Assembly (NCBI GenBank): GCA_020002185.1
Contig: CM034541.1
Coordinates: 50,452,562-50,516,561, forward strand
DNA length: 64,000 nt
Source of the DNA: Paraescarpia echinospica
Taxonomy: Eukaryota; Annelida; Polychaeta; Sabellida; Siboglinidae
Direction of reading: 5' to 3'
Position numbers and translations under genes: made by a program
The notes under the pieces: model-generated
Told to the model about the DNA's origin: nothing
Databases searched by the model: none
The model's input: only the letters and a program-made list of their open reading frames with translations
In this document: piece after piece, positions 1 to 11,500 of the stretch
Layout: every line of letters starts with the position of its first letter
How positions within the stretch are numbered: the stretch's first letter is position 1

Positions 1-398
1 TTCAGAGCATGTTTACAAGTATAGCTTTTGGGTCGAAACGAGCGTCAGAACGAGTTATTGTGCAATATTCCGACGTAATACAAACACTAGTCATCATAGA
101 GGAACAAGCAGTTATCTTACGGTTCCACATGAATCGAATTTTATTCAAAACAACGAATGCGAATGGGCCTACAAGTCGACTAGGTTTCGCCGAGCAGCCT
201 TGGGCTCGTTTTCAGAATAATTATATCGAATGCAACCAACGGGAGATAATCTACACCAATAAACATACATAGCAAACATATATTGTATCCAGCTACATAA
301 AGTAACGTGTATAATCTCATAATATCACTAGAATATCGATATATGACGGAGTTGTACAATTTATCATAACAACTTAAATCAGTCAGAAAGTTTCCGTT

Positions 399-464
399 GG
401 TCCCGCTAGCTCAGTGGGTAGGCGCGTTGGTTACTTGTCATTTATTTTACAATCGGACAGCATG
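399..464 (+). other. Truncated tRNA-like sequence in left arm of foldback copy 1
   Basis: TCCCGCTAGCTCAGTGGG gives a good Pol III A box at about 407-418. The B-box half seen in the other copies is deleted: the sequence jumps from ACAATCGG to ACAGCATGC. It is not a functional tRNA. Confidence 0.6.
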
Positions 465-935
465 CAAACCTTTGATTTTCTATACACTGTTTTATGTTTT
501 CACGAAGTAATATAAACAAAATCATTTTATACTATAATGCACTGTTTGTAAATAATTTTTATTTTTGTAGTAACTATTTATTCGACACAAAAATGAAAAT
601 ATGGTCATTATATAACGATGTTTCTAAATTTTATTTATCCAAACAAATATAATGTAATGGATATATAATTTATTAATTGTAAATATATTGTACGGTAATA
701 TATTGTAATTATATATGTGAAAACAGATTGAGATCTGTCTGGATAAATACAATTTAGAAACATCATTATATATAATGACCATATTTTCATTTTTGTGGCG
801 AATAAATAATTACTACAAAAATAAAAACAATACAAATTTACAAACAGTGCATTATAGTATAAAATGATTTTGTTTATATTACTTCGTGAAAACATAAACA
901 AAAAAAGTGTAAAGAAAATCAAAGGTTTGCATGCT

Positions 936-1016
936 GTCAGGACTGAACCGGCGCCGCCCGATTATAAAATAAATTACAGGTAACCAACGCGCCTACCCAC
1001 TGAGCTGGCGGGACCA
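936..1016 (-). other. tRNA-like sequence in right arm of foldback copy 1
   Basis: On the minus strand there is an A box (CAGCTCAGTGGG) and a B box (GGTTCAGTCCT, 939-949). The long middle does not fold into a clean anticodon arm, so this is a tRNA-derived Pol III promoter rather than a tRNA gene. It points towards the centre of the palindrome. Confidence 0.6.
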
Positions 1017-1470
1017 ACGGAAACTTTTTGACTGATTTAAGTTGTTATGATAAATTGTACAACTCCGTCATATATCGATATTCTAGTGCTATTATGAGAT
1101 TATACACGTTACTTTATGTAGCTGGATACAATATATGTTTGCTATGTATGTTTATTGGTGTAGATTATCTCCCGTTGGTTGCATTCGATATAATTATTCT
1201 GAAAACGAGCCCAGGCCAAGGCCAAGCTCGACGAAACCTAGTCGACTTGTAAGACCATTCGCATTCGTTGTTTTGAATAAAATTCGATTCATGTGGAACC
1301 GTAAGATAAATGTTTGTTCCTCTATGATGACTAGTGTTTGTATTACGTCGGAATATTGCACAATAACTCGTTCTGACGCTCGTTTCGACCCAAAAGCTAT
1401 CCTTGTAAACATGCTCTGAATGCATGGAAAGGGTCGGCCTGATGCGAGTGTGTGTCATAAGTGACGTCAC

Positions 1471-1673
1471 GATACCACGTGATCGCCTAGCTCATTAAAA
1501 TTTCATTTTCCGCGGGAATCGCTTCACAGACTGGCTTACAATCGAATTTATGCTACAACTGTATTTTTCTGTATTTGTTTAATGTTGTCAAATGTTACAT
1601 ACAATGTTAAAGTTTGTGTACACATGGAAAAAGGATTTTAGCTAATGCCTTATTTTTATTTCCTTTAAAACAG
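1471..1673 (+). repeat. Repeat flank shared with 41091-41279
   Basis: The sequence after the foldback (GATACCACGTGATCGCCTAG onward) recurs at 41091-41279 with small indels, so the duplicated unit extends beyond the palindrome on this side only. Confidence 0.75.
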
Positions 1674-2439
1674 AATTACACCTTTTTACAGGTGTGGAGT
1701 TGTAGTGATTCTCTCGAATTACCGAACTGAGCGAACCGCGAGATTATGCTGTGCATGTAATACTTCTTCGATCTTCTCTTCTTCAGGATTATTGTGGAAA
1801 CCCCGGCTGTCGAGGAATAACTCCACAGTTGTTGTAGGGGTACGCATGGGTTTAAAAAAAATTAATAGTTTAAAATATAATTAAAAACAAGTTAGATTAA
1901 AAAAAGTTCAAAGATTAAAAAGTTAAAAGAAAATTGTTTTGCAGTTACATAAGTCGTAACGGTTGGGAATAATAATAATAAAGAATTAATATATATATAA
2001 AGGTTTTAGAAGGTTAAGATTGCGCATTATAATGGTAGTGGCTATTGTTGAGCAGTCAGCCAGTTCTTCATGGAGGACCTGAAGACTGATAGGAATCGGG
2101 CTTCGAAGGAAGTGAGTTCCATGCACATTCTGATGGCAGATGGGAAGAAGGAATAGAGATAAGTGATATTATAGTATACAACATTGGTATTATAGTATAC
2201 ACAATATATAAGATGGTTTTAATCTAATCAAAAACATCATATCATATATGCGTTTTTATATTCACAACTTATAGTTATATTCATATAATTTATATTCATT
2301 TGTGAACAGCACAAAGCATTTTAGAAACACGCTTTATTTTAAACGCATATAGGAAACACGATCCTTGATGTATATAATGATGTGTGATTAAATTAAGTTT
2401 AAGACATTCTTGATGTAATGTTATCGAAATTTTAGTACC
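1674..2439. other. Intergenic, AT-rich, no recognised gene
   Basis: No exon-like coding segment is recognised. There are A/T runs and short direct repeats only. This is the upstream region of CCT3. Confidence 0.5.
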
Positions 2440-2551
2440 AGTGGGGTTATCTCACACCCAGGCGGCGACACGCCCAGGCGAGTGAGGCGACCCCTCTGGA
2501 GCTTCGCCACCGCGAATGGAATTGTGGGATATCGCATAACCAACAGCAAAC
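2440..2551 (+). promoter_or_regulatory. Putative CCT3 promoter and 5'UTR
   Basis: A short GC- and CpG-rich island inside AT-rich DNA lies immediately before the CCT3 start codon. No TATA box is visible, as is common for housekeeping genes. The transcription start cannot be fixed from sequence alone. Confidence 0.5.
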
Positions 2552-5500
2552 ATGATGGGCGGTGGGCAGCAAGTGATTGTACTCAGTAAGTAACGTTTTT
2601 TAAGCGTGTTAATAGTCATGCGTTTCATTTAAGAGACAATCTAAAATTTTCATTGTCTTGCAGATCAAAACACGAAACGAGAGTCGGGCAGGAAGGTCCA
2701 GCTTGGAAATGCAGCCGCAGCAAAGGTGAGCCCAAACGGCAACGCTTGATAAAAATGACATGTCATGCGGCTTTCTGTGTCCAAACACGTGTTTCGAGAA
2801 AGTTCTACGGACGAATTCTACTTATTTCTGAATTATGTATACCACTATGTTATATAGCTATTTTATATTAGTGTTTAAAATGCCCATACATGTTGGTAAC
2901 TATCAATATGTGGTTCTTAGGAGTCATATTTTGGTTTAAATAATAAATGCGCCCATTTATCGTTCAGTGCATGACGACCGCAGCAGGGTTTGACTAGTAA
3001 AAGGCGCACGACCACGAAGTTAACGAACGACCACGCACGACCATGTAATATAATATGTTGGTAGATAATTTGGCCGTTGATGGTATATATATGGTTTGTG
3101 TGTGCATTATTAAACATTTTGAGTCTGTATTTCACCCAGGAGTTACATAATTTAGGCATTTTATCCGATCTTCCGGACGGGTATTTAGTCTGCACAGTAG
3201 CACCACCTGGCGAATGGAACCGTAAAGTTACCACAAGCGATGATTAGTTTCGAATTTTGTTACTCCAATGTGAAAAACATATCTGAAATTTCGCGAGCTG
3301 CACACACATACCTACGTGCCACCAACAGCCCGCTTGGTTACCAACACTACATACATTTTGGTCATGCGCCTTTTAGTCATACTGCCACAGCAGTGCAAAT
3401 TTACTTACGTGTGGTCTATTACAATTCAATATTAGTCCCCTTTATATTTTCTTAGTAAACATAAAATCTGGTCAGATGAATTGTTTCCCATGTGGTAGGT
3501 ACATCACATTCCGCTAGGGGCAGCACCATAAATTTGTCCCGCATTCTAGACCTGAAACCTGTGACGCTTTTGGACGCCATTGCTACTGCGCCCGCCGAGA
3601 TTGGGGGATTCCCCAAAATCGCTTGGCAACATTATGCAAATGAATTTACGTCGTATTTTGATGATCACATGAACCAATGAAAGACTGATCTACGTCATAG
3701 CCAGTTTCGCGGGAGTTTTCCGAGCACGATAAGCGAGGTAGGTGGATTCTAACTTTGATGTTGTAAACAATCGTTTAAAAATATGGTATAATAGATTTTC
3801 ACCCTGTTAGTATCCTGTTTCTACCTTTTTTAAATACATATGCCTTCATATGATATGCATTTTATGGTTGTGGACCCCCGTGGGAGCGTGCAATCGCTCG
3901 TGGAAAAACAGGCCTGTCGCACGCTGTTCGGCGTTCAAAGTTGAAATGCGTAGTTTGTAGCCTGCGCCCGACCGGTTCAGCGGCACGTACGCCACGCTGG
4001 CGTTGCATAATTATGATGTACTGGCGCGCGCTATGCAAATCATAAAATTTTTGCTATGCGGGTTAAACTGTATGCGTTTCAAGCAATCGTGAAAATAATC
4101 ATAGTTTTAAACTGATTTACAAATGTAGCACTGGGCCTGAGAATGTGAGCGTAGTCGTAGAATGCATCGATCCAACATTCGTACGCCATTTCCTACGATG
4201 CAAAATCCACGCAATCCAAACTGTTTGCACCTAAATCCTAACATGTTCTGTGCACAAAAGTAACTATTGATATGTAAGTGTTGCATGGTATTCATTATTT
4301 TTTCAAATAACTGAATATATTAGTTTTCTAATTTAAGGCCAGGCACGGCAGGCAAAAATGTATTATTGCATATATCTGGTATTTAAATGGAATCGTGATT
4401 GGGCTACTTGTGCCACGTGGGCACTGACCTGCCACGTAATTGGCTGTTGTGAGGGATGGGCTAGGATCAATGGGTTTGACTCCATCTTGGAATCTTTGAA
4501 ATTATCACCTACTGCAAGATTAAAACATTTAATATGAAATCCAGTGCCATCAGCACTTTTGTAATTATGTCCATTTAATTTAACATTTATTATTGTTTAA
4601 AATAAGAAATAGTAATTAAAATGTTGCCATGATATTTTAATTATTGTAATACAACCGTACTCAATGCCAGCTTTTTAATAGTTGTCTTAATAATTTTTAG
4701 TGTAAGATTACTTACACAAAAACAAAGTCCAGTGACACCATTTTAATTTTTTTTTTTTTTTAATACACTCTTATGTTTATTAACACTAGTGGTACTGCAT
4801 TAATTTGTATCACACACATACATTAATACAGTTTTCCTCTATTTCATGTTGAAGGATTCTGCTGCAAATGTATGAAGAGTAACAGTACTCGACCAACAGT
4901 GTCCTGTGAACATTGGCACGCTTCACTTGCATTGCTGTATGACGCATTGAACGGATTTTATCTACAATCGACCAACAGTGTCCTGTGAACATTGGTACAC
5001 TTCACTTGCATGGATATATGAAACAGTGAACCGATTATATCTACACTAGTCGGCAATGTACTCTGTTCCTCCTATAGTTTCCTGTATGTGCAGTGAAGTT
5101 GACAATAGTTATTGTACTTCTGCTGTTTCAGTTGTTTTCAATGTCTACTTGTCGGCTGCATACTGTGAACAACATGTTAACATTACTTCATGTTGACGTG
5201 TGAGACATTAATGAACAAAACAATTAAATATCATTGTTGTAGTACTGACCTTTGCATTGTACTGTGAACATTTCATGACATTGAACTATACAGGAAATTA
5301 TACAGATCTTGGAATGCATAATAAATTATGTTAAATTCAAGCAATGCTGTTGTGTTTCTTCACAACAATGGTTGTGTCAGGGACACCTCAATGTTTACAA
5401 ACAAGTCAAATAATGCCCAATGGTCAACAGTTAGTAGTTGAACTTTCATTTTGATCAACATACCATAATTATTAAGTAAAAATAAATTGGACATTAATAA

Positions 5501-8500
5501 TATAGACAACATGGTTAGAGGTCAATTTTTTTAAATAAATTAACCATTAATGGTTCACGCTTTAATATGCTATTTTATCCCAAAAATGATGGTTAATACA
5601 TAATTAAATCGGTGCTCATTCAAGGTCAATTATCTAGGTCGTATCAAGGTCATATGCTATTACGGTCAAGGTTAAACATTTAGTTACTTTTAATTTGCTA
5701 GCACAACATACCATAATTATTAGTTTAAAATAAATTGCACATTCATACATGCAATTAGGTCAAAGGTCATTTTTTTTAACAAGTTACCTCACTATTGTTC
5801 ATGCTTTAATATGCTACTTTATAGTCAATGTGTACATAAATGTTCCATTCCAACACTTTATAAACATACCAAGCCCATGTGTCACACAGAATCATTTAAT
5901 TAGGTCACTTGTCAACATATATAGGTCAACGGTCATTAAAGGTCAAATAACTAGGTCATGTCAAGGTCACAGTACAAGGTCAACATTTTTGGGTCATAAC
6001 ATTTTACTTTACTTCAATATCTTACAATATACAGATTATGTAATGTTTTGCCTATATTCAGTGCCACATGATGGCAGCACAGTCTGCACAAGCTCCAGAT
6101 CACAAGAAATGGACATGAATCCTATAGACACAATGACCCTTTTTTCAGACACTAAAAAGTGGATTTACTTTGTTAATAATAGAGATAATTCAAAATTTCA
6201 AAAAGGGTTGTAAACTACATAGCACACACTATCACACAGAAGTGATTAAATGACTATATATCAATTTTGATTTTTTTTTGTAATGTACCTACATGTGGCT
6301 GTGTTGTAAGAAAAATTGAGTAGGCCCTAAATATATTAAAATAATGAACACATCAAGTGCACATATATGTGACATGAGGTTGTATAAACATATTTATGCA
6401 AAATGTGATACTAGGTAAAAAAATTATTTTATTTACCTGATTTTAGAGTTTACAAACGGAAATATAATTAAATCCAATGACAATGTGAATGTTACAGCTT
6501 GTTCTGCTGCAAATGAAACCTGGTGATATAATTCCATTGTTATGTCTATGACATGGTTAAAAATATTACCATTCTGGTAAAAGGTTCCTTGACAAAGTTG
6601 TGCATGAACAAATGTGTCTTTGATGCCCCATCCAATTCAACACAGAACATATTAAGGCCAGACACCCCAGATGAAATGGTGTTTTTTTTTACAAAAATAT
6701 TTAAATTCGTTTTCTGCCAGATTATTATACCATTTTATGCATACTATCAATAAAGTTCACTTCTATGACAATTACATACCTTTAAGGGAGTTTTAGTCAT
6801 GGATCAAGCATATCGATGTCATGTAATCAAATCCATTATGCAATCTTTGACTGCCATTTTCTCAAAAAACATTTTTCATCAAATTTCTGCATTTGGAAAC
6901 GGGATGTCTCTGAAAGTAATTATGCTATATAAATAATGTGTTCAGTGCTGCATTCAGCAGACTCTACTGTGTGCAATGATCAGACACTTTATAAAAATCA
7001 TAAATAGTTTGAACGATATAGCCATATTTGTTGCACACATACAAACAAATATTTAAAACATAAAAACAACATTTAAAAAATGCTCTGATCATTGCACAAT
7101 AGAGTATATAGAGAACATGGATTTGCAAGAATTATAACTACAGTAAACCTCGCCTAAGTCATATTCGTCTAAGTTGGATCTTCGCTTAACTCGGATAGAA
7201 TTCGTCTAAGTCGGATCTTCGCCCAACTCGGAATAACTGAGTCGGTCCATTTGATCCGAGATAATGTGTTTTTCCTCGCCTAAGTCGGATCGCAGTATTC
7301 AACAAAATCACTTGGTTGCTTGGAGTATATGTACCAAATGAACTAAAAAGTGAAACGGCTATTCCAAACAATAATCCAGACAACTGCAGCAACGTACGTA
7401 GGCTTCACCCATCTAATACAACCAGCATCACCAAGCCAATGGACGCTGGTATAACCAAGAACATGACGTACCATTACTGGTACATCCTAACCACCAGGAG
7501 ACTAAAGGCATCCGAAGGAGTCTCACCATTTTCTCAAAACGTTGAACTATGTTGGACGTCGTCATTGTCCTGAAACCAGCGTGGAACAAACTGAAACCAG
7601 AAACACTTCTAAACTCCTACAAAAACTGGATTCGTCTAAGGTGTTGAGCGTCAATACGAGGATGAAGACAAAGCAGCTCCTTCGTTCAGAAACGTAGTGA
7701 ATAAGCTCCACGAGATGTACGGAGATGTTGTTTGCACGATGAACGACTGTGTTGGTGTGGACGAGACAACAGAAACATTGGCTGCTACAAATAATGATAA
7801 CAAAACTCAGTGGCACACATGCTGCTGGGATATGTCATCTTCGGCTAAGTCAGATTTTCGCATAACTCGGATTAAATCATCCGGTCCGATTGAATCCGAC
7901 TTAGATGAGGTTTACTGTATGTATAGGTTCAATAAAAAAATGGCAGTCTTTCCAAATTTGCCAATATTTGTTCAAAATGGTGGCCATTTTGTTTGTTACC
8001 ATGGAAACGGGTTTCTGGCTGTTCAATAAAGTTCAATATATTTTATTCAGTAAGACCCTTTTCATGTATCTGCAGAAAAAATTGAACTGTTTGCACAATT
8101 TAAAAAAAATAATCATACCTGCCATGTCTGGCCTTAAGTTCATTTGTAATCCAGACTGAATTTTGGACTCCAGCTTTCCACAAAAGCACAGGTAATTTTA
8201 TCCATGCCTTGACAGTATTGTATAATGTAGATACCAGTTTTTCTTTTCAATGTAAATTGTGTAATTTCCAGGCTATTGCTGATGTCATCCGAACATGTCT
8301 AGGGCCAAGGTCTATGCTCAAGGTATGTTTGACAAATGTAATTGCCTTCTCCAACCACCAGTTATGTCATCTATACGTATACAAGTAGAGAGGTTAACGA
8401 TAATGGTTTCATGCTTTATTTAACAAATGTGCAGTTTTGTGAAATGGTAGAATGATTGAACTGTGGATTATGCAAGAGAATACATTTACAAAACAGTAAA

Positions 8501-11500
8501 TATTTGTTAAAGAGTACAATAATTTATAATTCTATTGCATGATTTTAGTCATAAAACTTTTTCCAAAGACACTACCTGTGATTTTTGCCATTTTGTTGAT
8601 GTCTTGACCTTACATATACATTGTTGATTTAGATGTACTTTGAAAAAAGTTAAGGACATTTTTGCATTAAGTTATACAAAACACCTCAACCAGCTGCAAA
8701 TTAAGTAACCAGTGTAAATCTTTGTATGAGTGGCCAGCCATGTAGGTGATATTTAACTGATGTATAATTTGTGTTTGTAGATGCTCATGGACCCCATGGG
8801 AGGAATTGTCATGACAAATGATGGCAATGCCATCTTGAGAGAGGTAAGTCAACTAGGCAGTCAAATTCGTTATTGAAGGTGTTTGTATTATATCATGGTA
8901 GAACACACAGCAACAAAGTTCATGATTGAAGTGTGTTTTTATTAGATCATGGTAGAACACACAGCAACAAAGTTCATGATTGAAGTGTGTTTGTAGTAGA
9001 TCATGACAGAACACCCAGCAGCAAAGTTCATGATTGAAGTGTGTTTGTATTAGATCATGACAGAACACCCAGCAGCAAAGTTCATGATTGAAGTGTGTTT
9101 GTTTCGGATCATGGTAGAACACCCAGCAGCAAAGTTCATGATTGAAGTGTGTTTGTTTCACATCATGGTAGAACACCCAGCAGCAAAGTTCATGATTGAA
9201 GTGTGTTTGTTTCAGATCATGGTAGAACACCCAGCAGCAAAGTCCATGATTGAGATCGCTCGCACACAAGACGAAGAAGTGGGAGATGGAACAACATCAG
9301 TCATCATTCTTGGTACTTCTTTATTATTCCTCCATCCATGCATGTTATTTGATGACTGGTCCTGGCTACCATATTAGCTATTGTCTTGGCTTCATCTCGG
9401 TAACAGATAAGAATTTTTCCTTTACATAAGTCATTATGCATTGAATATCATTAAAGACCTTGTCATTCCTTCTTGTTGGTCTATCGGCATATCTGAATAA
9501 TTTTCTGATTGTTAGGTAAGACATTGTTACCAGACCAGTCGGATGCATAATTTCTTTCACAAATAAGTCCACAAATTTGTATAATTTGAATATTGATAAT
9601 GCCTGATCGTTCTTTCTTCTCAACGATTTTTGTGAAAATTCATCCAAAGTTTTTTCTCCCTCGGGTAAAGTTTATGATGCAAGTTGTACTATACTGCCCT
9701 GTTTGTGTGCACTTCAGCGGGTGAGATGTTAGCTGTGGCCGCCCCGTTCCTGGAGCAGCAGGTTCACCCCACGGTCGTCATCGGGGCATACAGACAGGCC
9801 CTCGAAGACTTGCTAGACGTACTGCGAGACAAAGTCAGGTATTGAAGCGTACATTTTGTTCATATAAAAGCACTACATGTTTGCAATAGTTCGATGGGAT
9901 AGCACTTGACAGTCAATCAGGAGGACCATATATATGTCTCTTTACTGCAGTTTAAAAACTTGGGCAGTTTCATTAATCTCACTTTGCCTGCATCTTTCAG
10001 AAGCGGCACTACTAGTAATTACAGTCCTGGTCCCCACTGCCTAGTGTAAAGCCAGGGAAAGTACAATATCCCCCATAAATGGGGAAAAACCCGTTGTGGA
10101 TTTACAGAGTCAAAACCCATATGTGTACTGCATTAATTTCTGCAAAAAAACCTGCTCTAATAATAGAGTAAGTCGGGGTGCATACCACTTCTGTGCAAGA
10201 CCAAACATTATTATTATTTCTTCTGGCTCAATGAATAACAGTTTATGATGAGTATGGTAATGTTGTGTCGAAAGTGCTTTTAGGTAAATGTTTGTACAGT
10301 TCATTGTTTTCTTACATCAGGACTTTAGCATATTGTTCATTTGTTTGCAGTGTGAAGATCGATGTGACCAACAGGGACGAGATGCTCAAGATCATCAAGA
10401 GTTGTGTTGGCACAAAGTTCATAAAGAAGTGGTAGGTGTCTACATGGGGAATGTCATGGAATGAACATCACCTGGTTGTGTGTGTGAATGACATAGTTGC
10501 ATGATTCATCATCATGGTTGTCCGTAGGTTGGACCACATTAAACTCATTCGCAATGCGTCACCAGTCTCTCTCCGTTGGTGTTTGTCTTGCATCATTTTA
10601 TAAATTTTGGGAACTGCTTTTCCAAATTCAGATGTGAGTAGTTTTGGATGAGTTAAGTATAGTCTCTCTGGGGATCTCTGTGCATGCTTTGGCTGCCAAA
10701 GAAGTAATACATTTACAATAAGTTTATTTGCTTTGCAGCCATAAAGGATGAACAGTACCATATGTACATCAAACTTTCATAAAACACCAAAATACATTAA
10801 CCCAACGTCAAACTGGGTGTAAAATGTAGATAAATAAAATTGTAAAGTAATCAGCTCTCTCACCACTTTACTTCTGAATCAGTCTTCTGCCAATTGGGCT
10901 CACCTCCATTTTGTTACCTACCAGATCTTTGGTATTGCCATGTCTGATTGTCATGTGTTGTGTACAAGAGTTTTGTCTCAGTTTTGAGAGTTGCCTTGAC
11001 ATTTTTAGGTCGGACCTTGCCTGCCAGATTGCCTTGGACGCAACGGCGACAGTCACTTTAGAAGACGGGGACAGGCGTGAGATTGACATCAAGCGATATG
11101 CCAAAGTGGAGAAGGTACAGTTTATAGCATTACATCGTCTATGTTAGTGAAATGGTCCCCGGGGTTTTCTTCCAAGGTTTCATGCTTTCTGCTCTTACAT
11201 AATTTATGATAATTTTAACAAAAGAGGCTGCTATGCAGTTACTCTTGTACCATTCTGCATGTCAAGTAATCTAATCCGTTATGCAATCTTTACTGCCATT
11301 TTCACACACAAAATTTTCATCAAATTTCTGCATTTGGAAACGGGATATCTCTGGGAGTAATTATGCTATACAAAGAACGTTTTTAGTGTTGCATTCAGCA
11401 GACTCTGCTGCATGTTTTTAATCATAATTGTTTGAAAGATAAGCATATTTGTTACCAAAAACAAAACATGGAAACATGCTCTGATCATTTCACAATGGAA

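Larger units (their letters stand above)
1..1470. mobile_element. Foldback (long inverted repeat) element, copy 1
   Basis: The left arm (about 1-640) reappears reverse-complemented at about 745-1415, around an AT-rich centre near 645-745. Both arms contain a tRNA-like block facing inward. The right edge is marked by GTGACGTCAC at 1461-1470; the left edge lies outside the window. A second copy is at 39715-41090, where the left edge shows the same GTGACGTCAC. The left-arm tRNA-like block has lost its B-box part. No transposase is visible, so the element is non-autonomous or structural. Confidence 0.8.
6656..8133 (+). mobile_element. TTAA-flanked MITE (piggyBac-like ends), carrying a nested insertion
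   Basis: TTAA at 6652-6655 and 8134-8137 flank termini beginning GGCCAGACA and ending TGTCTGGCC. TTAA duplication is the hallmark of piggyBac-type elements. The internal sequence matches the copies at 11255-11739, 14502-15185 and 16597-17037. A 777-bp second transposon sits at 7141-7917; without it the element is about 700 bp. It has no transposase of its own. Confidence 0.8.

Noticed and set aside
399..1016. Functional tRNA genes in the foldback element
   Set aside because: The A and B boxes are present, but the anticodon region does not fold normally and one copy lacks the B box.
8892..9270. Antisense ORF with repeated [11 protein letters not shown] units
   Set aside because: Reverse-strand translation of the 54-bp array; the repeat period explains the openness.
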